The notes: generated by a model not told the origin, from the sequence alone. 64,000 nucleotides of DNA from Anaerolineae bacterium (GCA_022825675.1 JAJDWK010000094.1:124001-188000); one strand, 5' to 3'; counted from the first letter of the stretch, positions 26,098-37,889 are shown. Translations and numbers: made by a program.

Positions 26098-28665
26098 ATG
26101 GAGCGCATGAATACTAGAATATTTTGGCTTGTCGCGCTGCTTTGCCTGCCGCTCAACTTGTTTCTGGGGAATGTTGTTGGCGCGCAGGCAGAGGCGCGGG
26201 CGCGCTTCATTCACGCGCATGCCGGCGCGCCAGCCATAGATTTGTATATCAATGGCGAGCTTGCGCTTGAAGCGCTGGTGCCGGGCGCAGCCTCAAGCGC
26301 CTTGACATTGCCAGCCGGCAGTCTTGAAGTATCGGCGCTGGTGGCGGGCGAAGGGTCTGTATTCCTGCAAGACACGGTGCCGCTGGCAGCGGACGCCGCT
26401 GTCGTGCTCGCGCCCGGCGCAGGTTTAGCCCTGCTTGCCGACGACCTCAGCCCGCTGGAATTTGGCAAGGCGCGCATCCTCATATTTAACGCCTTTGCCG
26501 ATGGCGTCATCTTCAGCACTTCCCCGCTGCCAGGGCAGCCGCCCATCGGAGAAGCGATAGCGCTTGGGCAGTCGGCGGGTCCTTTTGAAGTGGCGGCCGG
26601 CGGGTTGGATCTGGCATTTGTGCCCGGCAACGGCGACCGCTCGGCGCTGGAAGCGCGCGCCAACTTACACGCTGGCACCAGCAACATCCTCGTTGTGCGT
26701 TCCGCCGCTGACAAGCCTGAGCTGCTTTTGGCGAGCGCGCCCACCGATGGCATCGAGGGGGCGGGCAGGGTGTCCTTTGCCCATGCGGTGCAAGGCGCCG
26801 CCGCGATGGACCTGGTGCTTGATGATACGCTTATTGTGCCGGGTCTATCTTTTGCCAGCGCCTCCCCGCACATCGCGGTGCCCGCGGGCGAGCACGAGCT
26901 GAGCGTGCGCTTGGGCACAGCGGAATTGGCGACAATATATTTACAAGTACGCGCTGATGAGATGGGCACGGTGGCGCTGCTCGGCTCGCCGGGCTCTTTG
27001 CATATCGCCGCCTTCGCTGATGACCCGCTGGGGCTGGAGGATGCTTCCGCCGCGCTGCGGCTCATCAACGGCATTCCGAGCAGCACAGTGCAGCATTTGC
27101 GCCTGGAAGACGGCGCTGCCATCGCCGAAGAATTGCATTTCGCCGGTGCCGCCCCCAGCGTCAGCATCCCGCCCGGCGCGCAAGCGATGTCGCTCTCGCT
27201 TCTCATCGGCGATGAGAGCGGCTTGATTCCCGTGCCGCGGGCGCGCTTCTATGGCGGCGCATTTTATAACCTGTTCGCGCTTTCTGGCGGCACTTTTTCC
27301 GCCCCGCGTTTGCTCATCGCCGAATCCGGTTTGGAGCGGCGCATCAGCGCCCTCATGCCCGTGCCCGAAGAAGAAATGTCACCGGCAATGGCGTCTGAAG
27401 AAGCAGCCATCGCCGCTGATGACATGGGCGACGCCGAAGACGCCGAAAACACAGCAGACGCAGCAGAAATATCAGACGAGCCCGAGGCATCAGCCGCGCC
27501 CAGCGAAGACGAAGCGCCGCCGCCAGCGGCAGCAGCGGCGGAGATCAACGAGCCCGCTGTCGATAGCGCCAACCGCTTCCTTGGTTTGAGCCCGCACGCA
27601 TCGGTCGCGCTGGACCCCAGCGCGAACCTGCAATTGCGCCAATATCCATCCAGCCGCGCGCTCTCCCTGGGGCTCTTGACTGGCGGCAGCGATCTAATGG
27701 TGCTGGGAAGGCGGGGACCCAGTGTCTTTCAAGAAGGCGAGACTGCCGATGTGCCAGTTGACCTCAGCGATTTAACTGTCGACCCCGCGCAGAACCTCAA
27801 CCCGTATCAGGACTTGGCACCCGAAGACACCTGGCTCTATGTGATGTACGAAACGCCCGATGGCGGCGCGCTCTATGGCTGGGTAAACGCCTTTTATTTG
27901 AATGTATATGACGAAATCGGCGACGCGCAGCGCCTGCGCAGCCTGGCGCTGGTGCGCCAGAATTACCCCGGCAGCGCCTTGCACACTTCCTTGCGCCCGC
28001 CCGAATTGTCCGACCATATCAGTGTGCGCGTCAGCAACCTGGACGCAAACGCCTTCCTCAACATTCGCGCGGGCAACGATGTTGGCTCAGAAGTGTTGGG
28101 GCATTTGCCGCCGGACGCGCGCGTGAAGCTCATCGGGCTGGACTTGGCGGAAGCCTGGGTGATGATCGAATATGAAGAGGCGGAGACCATCACCCGCGGC
28201 TGGGTCAGCGCAGATTTTGTGGAGCTGCTGCTGAACAACAGCCCGGTAACTGTGTCCGCCTTGCGCACGCTTGACCCGACAGTCGCCCCCACCATCAGCG
28301 ATTGGGAACGGGGGCGCATCCGCATTGTTGACCCCGACGCGCCAACGCCAGTATCGCCGCCGGAGGATATGATGAGCGAGGGCATCGTCGGCGAAATCGC
28401 GCTGGACCCCGGCGCTATGCTGCATCTGCGCCGCTACCCGGACGCCACTTCGGAATCGCTGGCGCTGCTTGCCGCCGGCTCCAAGATGTTGATTGGCGGC
28501 ATGACCGAAAATGGCGAATGGTTCCGCACCAACTATTTGGAGCGCGATGGCTGGCTGGCGGCGCAATATGTCAAGCTCTTGCTGCGAGGGCGCGTGTACG
28601 CGCGCGACTATGTGATGAGCCTCTTGCCGGTGTATGATGATTTAGGTTTCGGGCTGGCGGAATAG
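26098..28665 (+). CDS. secreted DUF4397 / SH3-like repeat protein
   Basis: Large exported protein of 855 residues, function unknown. A signal peptide (WLVALLCLPLNLFLGNVVGAQA) is followed by about 390 residues of tandem DUF4397-type beta domains. Recurrent units include ARFIHAHAGAPAIDLYING, ILIFNAFADG, VSFAHAVQGAAAMDLVLDD and LRLINGIP. An acidic Glu/Asp/Ala-rich linker of ~75 residues (from about 420) has low complexity. The C-terminal half holds three bacterial SH3-like units: NLQLRQYPSS, AFLNIRAGNDVGSEVLG and AMLHLRRYPDATSESLALL. Such domains bind peptidoglycan or glycans, so a surface or envelope role is likely. ATG 26098 has AGGAG close upstream; ATG 26107 is an alternative. Independent of the flanking genes. 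Confidence 0.8.
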   Translation: MERMNTRIFWLVALLCLPLNLFLGNVVGAQAEARARFIHAHAGAPAIDLYINGELALEALVPGAASSALTLPAGSLEVSALVAGEGSVFLQDTVPLAADAAVVLAPGAGLALLADDLSPLEFGKARILIFNAFADGVIFSTSPLPGQPPIGEAIALGQSAGPFEVAAGGLDLAFVPGNGDRSALEARANLHAGTSNILVVRSAADKPELLLASAPTDGIEGAGRVSFAHAVQGAAAMDLVLDDTLIVPGLSFASASPHIAVPAGEHELSVRLGTAELATIYLQVRADEMGTVALLGSPGSLHIAAFADDPLGLEDASAALRLINGIPSSTVQHLRLEDGAAIAEELHFAGAAPSVSIPPGAQAMSLSLLIGDESGLIPVPRARFYGGAFYNLFALSGGTFSAPRLLIAESGLERRISALMPVPEEEMSPAMASEEAAIAADDMGDAEDAENTADAAEISDEPEASAAPSEDEAPPPAAAAAEINEPAVDSANRFLGLSPHASVALDPSANLQLRQYPSSRALSLGLLTGGSDLMVLGRRGPSVFQEGETADVPVDLSDLTVDPAQNLNPYQDLAPEDTWLYVMYETPDGGALYGWVNAFYLNVYDEIGDAQRLRSLALVRQNYPGSALHTSLRPPELSDHISVRVSNLDANAFLNIRAGNDVGSEVLGHLPPDARVKLIGLDLAEAWVMIEYEEAETITRGWVSADFVELLLNNSPVTVSALRTLDPTVAPTISDWERGRIRIVDPDAPTPVSPPEDMMSEGIVGEIALDPGAMLHLRRYPDATSESLALLAAGSKMLIGGMTENGEWFRTNYLERDGWLAAQYVKLLLRGRVYARDYVMSLLPVYDDLGFGLAE

Positions 28666-28726
28666 ACGGCGCAGCGGGCGGCATATCGCCAGCGCTTGGC
28701 AGCGCGAACGGGAAAAGGAAACCAGC

Positions 28727-30677
<1,951 letters not shown>

Positions 30678-30678
<1 letters not shown>

Positions 30679-31475
30679 TGCCCGCGCCCGACTTAATCGA
30701 CACCCACTGCCATCTCAATTTCCAGCGCTATCACGAAGATCGCGGCGCGGTGCTGCAACGGGCGCGGGAAGCGGGCATAAGCCGCATCATCGTGCCCGCC
30801 ATCGACTTAAACAGCGCGCAAGAGGCGCTGGATTTGGCGCGCGAGCAGCCTGGCATATACGCCGCTGTCGGCATGCACCCCAACAGCAGCGCCGCTTTCG
30901 CCGATGCCGATATCAGCGCGTTAAGGGCGCTGGCGGCGGCGGCGAATGTGGTGGCGATAGGCGAGATTGGCCTCGACTATTATTGGCGCAAGTGCCCGCG
31001 CGAGGCCCAACAGCGCAGCTTTGAAACGCAGCTGGAGCTGGCGGCGCAGTTGGAGCTGCCGGTCATCATCCATAATCGTGAAGCTGGCGCTGATGTGCTG
31101 GCGATTTTAAAAGAGTGGGCACCGTCCGCCCCTGCCAGCCTGCACGGGCGGCTGGGCGTTTTGCATTCTTTTTCCGGCACTGCCGATATGGCGGCGCAGG
31201 CGCTGGAGCTGGGCTTCTACCTCGGCTTCACCGGTCCGCTGACTTTCAAAAAAGCGGAGGCGCTGCGCGCTATCGCCCAGTCAGCCCCGCTGGAGCGCTT
31301 GCTGCTGGAAACGGATGGACCTTTCCTCGCGCCCCATCCCAAACGCGGCAAACGCAACGAGCCCGCCTATCTGCCGTATATCAACGCCAGGCTGGCGGCG
31401 CTGCACGGCATCAGCGCGGGGGAGATGGCGGCGCGCAGTACGCAAAATGCCGAGCGCCTCTTCGCCCTCGTCTGA
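30678..31475 (+). CDS. tatD: TatD-family metal-dependent hydrolase
   Basis: TatD-type nuclease/amidohydrolase of 265 residues. Metal ligands are DTHCHL, GEIGLDYYW (Glu), IIHNRE, LHSFSG and ETDGPFLAP, the complete family set. Such proteins are 3'-5' DNA/RNA exonucleases in DNA repair or turnover, or D-aminoacyl-tRNA-related hydrolases. Start ATG 30678 overlaps the gmd stop (TGATG), so it is co-translated with sugar nucleotide genes although unrelated to them; this hitch-hiking looks like operon convenience rather than function. Confidence 0.93.
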
Positions 31476-31520
31476 TGGGCGAATGCCGCCGCGCCCGCCC
31501 ACAGAAGGCGTGAAAAATGC

Positions 31521-31526
31521 TACACT
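31521..31526 (+). promoter_or_regulatory. -10 TACACT before the GT2 gene
   Basis: TACACT 32 bases before the TTG start of the glycosyltransferase. It suggests an internal promoter so the glycan assembly genes may be expressed separately from gmd/tatD. No good -35. Confidence 0.4.
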
Positions 31527-31557
31527 GCAGCTAAGCGGATTGCCGGGAGCGCTTGCT

Positions 31558-32511
31558 TTGCTTGACCTGTCGATTATCATCGTCAATTGGAATGTGCGCG
31601 ACTTGCTGGACAAGTGCCTGGCGAGTTTGCTGGCGACAGATTTCGCATTTACCGATGCAGCGGCGGACGAGCGCCCGCGGGCTGAAATCATCGTGGTGGA
31701 TTGCGCCAGCGCTGATGGCAGCGCCGAGATGCTGCGGGAAAAATACCCGCTGGTGACGCTTTTGCCGCAAGCGGAGAATATCGGCTTCACCCGCGGCAAC
31801 AACCTGGGCATCGCCCAGGCGCGCGGCGCATTTTTGCTGCTGCTCAACCCGGATACCGAAGTCCACCCCGATTCTCTCGGCATCATGCTGGGCTATCTGC
31901 GGCAGCAGCCCACTGTTGGCATTGTGGGACCGCATACGCTCAACAGCGATGGCAGCCACCAGTCGACGCGCCGCCGCTTCCCGAGTTTGCTCACAGGAAT
32001 TGTTGAGAGCACCTGGCTGGCGCCCTGGGCGCCCGCCCGCCTCGATGCGCGCTATCGCATGTTGGATACCGCCGATGACGCGGTTGTCGCTGCCGACTGG
32101 GTGCAAGGCTCGGCCTTGATGCTGCGGCGCGAGGTCTATGCGGATATCGGCGGCTTGGACACGGGCTTCACCATGTATTTTGAGGAGATGGATTTTTGCC
32201 GGCGCGCCAAAGCCAAGGGCTGGCAAGTGCGCTATCATGGCGGCGCGGTCATCACCCATCACGGCGGCAAGAGCAGCGAACAAAGCGCCGCCGCCACCCA
32301 GATACATTTTCAGCGCAGCAAGCTGCGCTATTTCCGCAAGCATCACGGGCTTGGCGCTTATTGGATTTTGCGCGCGAATTTGCTGCTGCAATTTGGCTGG
32401 CAGCTGGCGCTGGAAGCGGTCAAAGGCGCGCTGGGGCACAAACGACCGCTGCGCGTACAGCGTGTGCGCCGCTATTGGCAGGCGCTGCGCAGCGGCTTGA
32501 AGGCGCAGTGA
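31558..32511 (+). CDS. family 2 glycosyltransferase (rhamnosyltransferase-like)
   Basis: GT-A fold glycosyltransferase of 317 aa: DLSIIIVNWNVRDLLDKCL start, IIVVDCASADGSAEML, ENIGFTRGNNLGI, and the metal-binding LLLNPDTEVHPD (DxE-like). Acceptor-side WVQGSALMLRREVYADIGG, FTMYFEEMDFCRRAKAKGW (catalytic ED) and YHGGAVITHHGG complete the family-2 rhamnosyl type. It likely adds a sugar, perhaps D-rhamnose from the adjacent Gmd/Rmd, to a lipid-linked glycan. Start is TTG 31558 with GGGAG eight bases upstream; the track's 31315 overlaps tatD and is wrong. Its stop overlaps the next start. Confidence 0.88.
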   Translation: MLDLSIIIVNWNVRDLLDKCLASLLATDFAFTDAAADERPRAEIIVVDCASADGSAEMLREKYPLVTLLPQAENIGFTRGNNLGIAQARGAFLLLLNPDTEVHPDSLGIMLGYLRQQPTVGIVGPHTLNSDGSHQSTRRRFPSLLTGIVESTWLAPWAPARLDARYRMLDTADDAVVAADWVQGSALMLRREVYADIGGLDTGFTMYFEEMDFCRRAKAKGWQVRYHGGAVITHHGGKSSEQSAAATQIHFQRSKLRYFRKHHGLGAYWILRANLLLQFGWQLALEAVKGALGHKRPLRVQRVRRYWQALRSGLKAQ

Positions 32512-33638
32512 TGCGAATCGGCATCATCACTGGCGAATTCCCGCCGATGCCGGGCGGCGTCGGGCAGTATTCCCGCCTCCTGGCAGAGCGCATCGCCGCC
32601 GCGGGGCATGAAGTCTCCATCATGAGCCGCCGCGGCACCAAAAGCGAGACCCTGCCTTTGTATACTGTCAAGGGCTGGAGCCTGGCTTGCCTGCCCAAGC
32701 TGCGCGCCTGGGCGTGCGACCAGCGGCTTGATATCGTCTCTCTGCAATATCAGACGGCGGCCTATGACATGTCGCCGCTGGTGCATTTTTTGCCGCGCCT
32801 GCTGCCGCTGCCAGTTGTCACCACCTTTCACGATTTGCGCCATCCCTATCTTTTCCCCAAGGCGGGACCGCTGCGGGATTGGATTGTGCGGCAGCTCGCG
32901 CGCAGTTCCCGCGGCGTCATCAGCACCAATCACGAAGACAGTCAGCGTCTAAGCGCGCTGCCGCGCCGCCGCATGATCCCGCTGGGCAGCAGCATCCCGC
33001 GGCTGCCTGCCGATGTCAAAGCGCGCGCCCGCCTGCGCCGCAAACTCGGCGCTGATTGCAGCAGCTTTCTGCTGGGTTTTTTTGGCTTTATCAAAGCGAT
33101 TAAAGGTGTGCATTTTCTGCTGGAGGCTATGCAGCGCCTGCGCCAAAGCGGGCATGACCTGCGCCTGGTGTTCATCGGCGAGCGCAGCAACGCCCTTGAT
33201 GGCAGCGCTGACGCCGAGTATCTGGCGCGCCTTGACCAGCGCATCAAGCGCAGTGGCATGACGGCGGCGGTGCATGCGACTGGCGCGCTGCCGAGCGCCC
33301 AGGTGGCGGCTTTTATGCAGGCGGTGGACTTGATGGTATTGCCCTTCAGCGATGGTGCTTCCTTCGGGCGCAGCAGCCTAATCGCGGCATTACATCAAGG
33401 CTGCGCCACGGTCAGCACCAGGCCGACGCTTACTATTGACGACTTTCGCCATGGGCGTAATCTATGGCTGGCGGAGCGGGAATCGACAGCCGCGCTTGAA
33501 GCCGCCATCGCCGAACTCATGCGGGACCGCGCGCAACTGCGCCAGTTGCGCCAGGGCGCCAGCCAGTTGGGCGCCCGCTTCCATTGGGACGACATCGCCA
33601 GCGATGCGCTGGCATTCTTCGAGAGCTTGCTTGGGTAG
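32511..33638 (+). CDS. family 4 (GT-B) glycosyltransferase
   Basis: GT-B glycosyltransferase of 375 residues. The N-terminal GIITGEFPPMPGGVGQYSRLLAE is typical of GT4. A Rossmann-like C-domain has LLGFFGFIKAIKGVHFLLEA, LVFIGERS, and the donor-site VDLMVLPFSDGASFGRSSLIAAL. The classic E-x7-E motif is replaced here by D-G-A-S-F-G-R, which is seen in some GT4 subgroups. It acts on a cytoplasmic lipid-linked glycan; the sugar is unknown. ATG overlaps the GT2 stop (TGATG), so it is translationally coupled. The following YfhO-like gene starts eight bases later. Confidence 0.85.
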   Translation: MRIGIITGEFPPMPGGVGQYSRLLAERIAAAGHEVSIMSRRGTKSETLPLYTVKGWSLACLPKLRAWACDQRLDIVSLQYQTAAYDMSPLVHFLPRLLPLPVVTTFHDLRHPYLFPKAGPLRDWIVRQLARSSRGVISTNHEDSQRLSALPRRRMIPLGSSIPRLPADVKARARLRRKLGADCSSFLLGFFGFIKAIKGVHFLLEAMQRLRQSGHDLRLVFIGERSNALDGSADAEYLARLDQRIKRSGMTAAVHATGALPSAQVAAFMQAVDLMVLPFSDGASFGRSSLIAALHQGCATVSTRPTLTIDDFRHGRNLWLAERESTAALEAAIAELMRDRAQLRQLRQGASQLGARFHWDDIASDALAFFESLLG

Positions 33639-33646
33639 CGCGCCCG

Positions 33647-35881
33647 ATGGCATGGCTACAGCGACTGTGGCAAAAAGATGACGCCCGCGCGCTCTCGGGC
33701 TTGGCGCTGCTTTGGCTGCTCTTTTTCTGGCGGCTCTTCACGCCTATCGCTGAAGATCAGGCTTCCCTGGCGCTGGGGGATTTCTCGGGGCAATTTGTCG
33801 CCTTCGCCGGCTATCAATTCGAGCGGCTGACGCAGGGAGAAATCCCGCTGTGGAATCCCTACAACAACGGCGGCTTGCCCTTCATCGCCGATACGCAGGC
33901 GGCGGTGATGTATCCGCCGCGCTGGCTTACCATCGGGCTGAGCGCGCTGGCGGGCGGCTGGAGCTACCATGCGCTGCAGTTGGAAATGACGGCGCATGTC
34001 CTGCTCTATTCGCTGCTGATGTACGCCTTCGTCCGCCGGCTGACGCTGGGCGAAGCGCATAGCTGCCTGGGCGCGTTCATCGCGGCGGCGCTCATCGGCT
34101 ATGGCGGCTACCTCACGGGCTATCCGCCGCTGCAGTTGGCGATACTGGAAGCGGCTGCCTGGCTGCCGCTGATGCTGCTGGGCATCTTGGAAGGCACGCG
34201 CCAGCGCCGTCTCGCCTACGGCTATATTGTGCTGGCGGCGCTCGGCTTGAGCCTGTCCTGGCTGGCGGGGCATCCGCAGACCAGCTTCTTCATGACTTAT
34301 CTCGCGGCGGCATATCTCGGCTGGCGCTGTAGGCAAGGGCGTCACGGCTGGCGCGCTTTCGGCGGCGCATTTCTCCTGCTGGCGGCATCAACTTTATGCC
34401 TGACGGCGGTAACGCTTTTGCCTGGCGTCGAATACCTGCTGCTGACATCGCGGGAGAGCCTGGGATTTGACGCAAAAGGCAACGGCTTCCCCTTCCGTGA
34501 TATCCTGCAAATGCTTTTCCCCGGCGTACTCAGCCAATGGTCGCCGCTGTATTTGGGCATCGCGGCGCTGTTTTTTGTGGCAGCGGCATTAAGCTTCCGC
34601 CCGCGGGCAAGCCGCTTCTGGCTGCTGGTGGCGCTTGTCGGCTTGCTGCACAGCCTGGGCGCAAATGGCGCTTTGTACACTGTCAGCTACAATTTCATCC
34701 CGGGCTTGCGCTTCTTCCGCGGGCAGGAGCGCGCCGCCATTTTAGTCGCCAACAGCCTGGCGATATTGGCTGGCATCGGCGTCGTCGCCTTCGCCAATGC
34801 CGCCAACCATGCGCAAAAGCGTCGCGCATTGAGAGCTTGGGGCGGGTTCAGCGCTGGCTTGATTGCCATCACGCTCGCCCTATTCGCCGCCTGGACGGGC
34901 GATAGCGCGCGCTGGGAAGCGCTTTTTGAGGCGGCCGCGCGCAGCGCGCTCTTTGCGCTTGCCGCGGCGATGCTGCTGCGCGCCTGGGTGCCCGCGCCCG
35001 GCAAGCGAGAATTGCAGCTCGCCCTCGCCGTTTTGATTGCCTTTGAGCTTTTCACCGTCACTATGGACGACCCCGCCACTTACGACTCAGTGCCGCATTC
35101 CGAGCAGCTTTCAATGTCGCCGCCGCCGCTGCTGGAGCCGCTGCTGCAAGCTGATGGCGGCGCGCCCTTCCGCGTCGATGGCTTCCGCGGGCTGCAAGAC
35201 AATTTCGGCAGCCTCTATGGCATCATGGATATGCGCGGCATCAGCCCGCTTTTCCTGGCGGGACCGCAGCGCCTGATATATGAGAATTATGTGGACAACC
35301 CGCTGGCATGGGAGCTCTTCGCCGTCAAATATGTTTTCAGCGAGTCCAGCGCTCTGTCCGTGCCCGCGCGCGCTATCAACAGCGGCAGCGACCGCGACGG
35401 TCCCCTAACCCTGTTTCAGTTGGAAAATCCCCGCCCTTTCGCCTTGCTGTTGGGGGAAGCGGCGGTGGTCACGAGCGATGCCTGGGCGCTGGAATTGATG
35501 CGCGACCCGCGCTTTGACGAGCGCCAAGCTGTCGTTTTGCTAAAAGCGCCCACGCTGGAGCTGCCAGCCGCGCCCAGCGCCGGGGAAGCCGAGGTGCTGT
35601 CCTTCGCGCCCGAAGAAATCCTGCTTGAAATCGACAGCCCGGCAAACGCCATCCTTTCGCTTGCGCTGCCGCATTATCCCGGCTGGCAAGCGCGGCTGAA
35701 CGGGCAAGATGTCGAGCTGCTGCGCGCTTATGCCGGCTTGAGCGCGGTGGAAATCCCGGCGGGCAAACATCATCTGCTGCTAAGTTTTAGCCCCCTAAGC
35801 TATCGTCTGGGCGCGCTCATCAGCCTCTTCGCCTGGCTGCTGCTGGGCGCATTCGCGCTGCGGAAATCGCGGAGGAGCTGA
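33647..35881 (+). CDS. YfhO-family polytopic membrane protein
   Basis: Large membrane protein of 744 aa, a YfhO-type GT-C-like protein. About 12-13 hydrophobic helices span the first ~480 residues. An early extracytoplasmic loop carries the family-typical LALGDFSGQFVAF and GEIPLWNPYNNGGLPFIAD with acidic residues, where GT-C enzymes hold a catalytic Asp. The C-terminal ~250 residues are an outside beta-rich domain, with FSPLSYRLGALISLFAWLLLGA as the last helix. YfhO proteins are implicated in transferring sugars to lipid-linked or wall polymers. Here it lies between GT4 and the O-antigen ligase (two-base gap downstream), so a role in exopolysaccharide or glycolipid modification is likely. Confidence 0.82.
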   Translation: MAWLQRLWQKDDARALSGLALLWLLFFWRLFTPIAEDQASLALGDFSGQFVAFAGYQFERLTQGEIPLWNPYNNGGLPFIADTQAAVMYPPRWLTIGLSALAGGWSYHALQLEMTAHVLLYSLLMYAFVRRLTLGEAHSCLGAFIAAALIGYGGYLTGYPPLQLAILEAAAWLPLMLLGILEGTRQRRLAYGYIVLAALGLSLSWLAGHPQTSFFMTYLAAAYLGWRCRQGRHGWRAFGGAFLLLAASTLCLTAVTLLPGVEYLLLTSRESLGFDAKGNGFPFRDILQMLFPGVLSQWSPLYLGIAALFFVAAALSFRPRASRFWLLVALVGLLHSLGANGALYTVSYNFIPGLRFFRGQERAAILVANSLAILAGIGVVAFANAANHAQKRRALRAWGGFSAGLIAITLALFAAWTGDSARWEALFEAAARSALFALAAAMLLRAWVPAPGKRELQLALAVLIAFELFTVTMDDPATYDSVPHSEQLSMSPPPLLEPLLQADGGAPFRVDGFRGLQDNFGSLYGIMDMRGISPLFLAGPQRLIYENYVDNPLAWELFAVKYVFSESSALSVPARAINSGSDRDGPLTLFQLENPRPFALLLGEAAVVTSDAWALELMRDPRFDERQAVVLLKAPTLELPAAPSAGEAEVLSFAPEEILLEIDSPANAILSLALPHYPGWQARLNGQDVELLRAYAGLSAVEIPAGKHHLLLSFSPLSYRLGALISLFAWLLLGAFALRKSRRS

Positions 35882-35883
35882 CG

Positions 35884-37338
35884 ATGCGCCCCGCCAACGC
35901 GCTGCAAATCTGGATTAGCCGGCGAGGGGAACGGGCATATTCCATCGCTGTCGGCTTGGCTATCGGCGCGCTCGGCGCGTTGACCGGCTTTTTTATCGCC
36001 GTGGCGGGTCCGCTGTTGGGGCTGGCGGCGCTGGGCGGCATCGTGGCGGGTTTGTATGTCATCACCGATGTGCGCGCCGCGCTCTACGCCGTCATCGGCA
36101 TTGTGCTGCTGCTGCCCTTCGGCGTCTTCCCGGTCAAAATCGCGCTGACGCCCACGCTGCTGGATTTGGCGCTGTCCGGCTTCTTGCTGGTCTATTTGAT
36201 GCAGCGCATGACCGGGCAGCGGCGAGATCTGCTCTTGACGCCGGCGCATGCCCTCGTCTCCCTGTATGCGATGTGGCTGATATTCGCCTTTATGCTGGGC
36301 TTGCGCCATGCGGGACCGACCGCGACCGTCATCCGCCAATTCGCGGAGACGCTGCTGAGCATCGGCATGGTATTTCTGTTTGTCGATTTGCTGCGCAGCC
36401 CGGCGATGCTGCGGCGGCTGGCGCTGGTGATATGCCTCGCCATCGGCGCGCAAGCGCTATTGGCGATTGGCTTGTACCTGGCGCCAGACAGCCTGGCGGA
36501 GGCATTGCTGCTGCGTTTGTCGCGCATCGGCTATCCCGGCGGCGGCGTGATACGCTACATTGAAGACAATCCCGCCCTGGGCGAGCGCGCCATCGGCACC
36601 TGGGTCGACCCCAATGCCCTCGGCGGCACGCTCGCCACCGCCGCCGTGATTTTGCTGCCGCAAGTCGCCTCCAAGAAGCCGGTCATCGCGCGCCGCTGGC
36701 TGAGCTTGGCGATATTTGCGTTGACAATCCTGGCGCTTTTCCTGACGGCATCGCGCGCCGCCTTTTTGGCATTGGGCACGGGCATGCTGGTCATCGCGCT
36801 TCTGCGCTATCGGCGCATGTTGCCGGCGCTGGCGCTGGCGGCGCTGCTCTTCTTCTTCTTGCCGCAAACCCAAGCCTATCTCGACCGGCTGGCGCAAGCC
36901 TTTCGCGGCGAAGACCTGGCGACACAGATGCGCATCGGCGAATGGCGCGACTCACTGGAGCTTATCAGCCGCTACCCGGTATTCGGCGTGGGCTTCACGG
37001 GTACGCCCGAGATTGACATTTATACCGATGTCGCCAATATGTATTTGATTATGGCGAACCAGATTGGGCTGACCGGCGTCGCCATCTTCCTGCTGACAAT
37101 GGCGACAGTTTTCTTCTATGGGGCGCGGGCGTGGCGGCGGGCGCGGGATAACGATGCGCTCGCGGCGATTCATCTGGGCTATCACGCGGCGCTGCTGACG
37201 GGGCTGGTCAACGCAATCGCCGATCTATATTATTTCCGCCTCGATTTTCAGGCGTCGATAACCTGGTTCTGGCTGATAGTCGCCTTATGCCTCGCCAGCT
37301 CGCGGCTGATGCTCGCCACCGCCAACGCTCAAGAATAA
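35884..37338 (+). CDS. O-antigen ligase/polymerase-family membrane protein
   Basis: Polytopic protein of 484 residues in the Wzy_C/O-antigen ligase family. About 12 hydrophobic segments occur, and a large outside loop before FGVGFTGTPEIDIYTDVANMYL holds the conserved region (R...W...H-type positions). A shorter conserved stretch, GTWVDPNALGGTLA, is also typical: bacterial ligases often read W-hydrophobic-PN. It probably ligates or polymerises the glycan made by the upstream enzymes. It ends the polysaccharide cluster; a ~155-base gap with the rpsF promoter follows. Confidence 0.82.
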   Translation: MRPANALQIWISRRGERAYSIAVGLAIGALGALTGFFIAVAGPLLGLAALGGIVAGLYVITDVRAALYAVIGIVLLLPFGVFPVKIALTPTLLDLALSGFLLVYLMQRMTGQRRDLLLTPAHALVSLYAMWLIFAFMLGLRHAGPTATVIRQFAETLLSIGMVFLFVDLLRSPAMLRRLALVICLAIGAQALLAIGLYLAPDSLAEALLLRLSRIGYPGGGVIRYIEDNPALGERAIGTWVDPNALGGTLATAAVILLPQVASKKPVIARRWLSLAIFALTILALFLTASRAAFLALGTGMLVIALLRYRRMLPALALAALLFFFLPQTQAYLDRLAQAFRGEDLATQMRIGEWRDSLELISRYPVFGVGFTGTPEIDIYTDVANMYLIMANQIGLTGVAIFLLTMATVFFYGARAWRRARDNDALAAIHLGYHAALLTGLVNAIADLYYFRLDFQASITWFWLIVALCLASSRLMLATANAQE

Positions 37339-37387
37339 GCGATTTTGCATGCCGGGCGACTGATTGGGGAGCCGGACAAAGCCGCAC

Positions 37388-37416
37388 TTGCGCAAGCCCT
37401 GCCCTTGCGTTAGCAT
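37388..37416 (+). promoter_or_regulatory. promoter of rpsF-rpsR
   Basis: TTGCGC (37388-37393), a 17-base spacer, then TAGCAT (37411-37416). The ~75-base leader that follows contains a small hairpin CTC(GC)GGG-loop-CCCGAG. A classical S6:S18 leader motif was looked for but is not convincing. Confidence 0.5.
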
Positions 37417-37495
37417 GATGCGCTGACATTTGAATCCCTGCTTTCCGCTTCGCGCAAGATGGCTCGCGGGGCATACTCCCGAGGAAAGGAATGCC

Positions 37496-37810
37496 ATGAG
37501 AGACTACGAACTCACTTTTATCGTCCGCATATTGCCCTCAGACGAAGAAGTCAACCAGGCGATTGACCAGGTTATCAGCTTCATAGAGCTGGGCGATGCT
37601 GGCGTTGTTAAAAGCGTCGACCGCAAGATATTTGGCCGCCGACGCCTGGCTTATGAAATCAACGGGCAGCGCGATGGGCATTATGTGCTCATCCGCGCCT
37701 CCATTGCCCCGGCGCATCTGCCAGAATTGGAAACCGAGCTCAAGCTCTTTGAGCCGGTTTTGCGTTATTTGCTGGTGCGCGAAGAACCCGGCGTCAAAGC
37801 CTCTGCCTGA
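37496..37810 (+). CDS. rpsF: 30S ribosomal protein S6
   Basis: Small-subunit protein S6, 104 aa, binding 16S rRNA with S18. DYELTFIVRILPSDEEV, GRRRLAYEINGQRDGHYVL and PELETELKLFEPVLRYLLVR fit the family over the whole length. Start ATG 37496 has AAAGGA five bases upstream; the track start 37430 is too long. In most bacteria the order is rpsF-ssb-rpsR; here only 79 bases separate rpsF from rpsR, so ssb has been lost from this locus. Confidence 0.95.
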   Translation: MRDYELTFIVRILPSDEEVNQAIDQVISFIELGDAGVVKSVDRKIFGRRRLAYEINGQRDGHYVLIRASIAPAHLPELETELKLFEPVLRYLLVREEPGVKASA

Positions 37811-37889
37811 GCCCGCGTGACGCGGCGAACCCGGCATAGCGCTATCAGCGCGCCTCCCGAATGACAGCGATGAATGGAGAGAACAAGTT

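Noticed and set aside
37417-37495. S6:S18 ribosomal leader motif
   Set aside because: Only a small imperfect hairpin is present; the family-specific CCG loop arrangement could not be placed.
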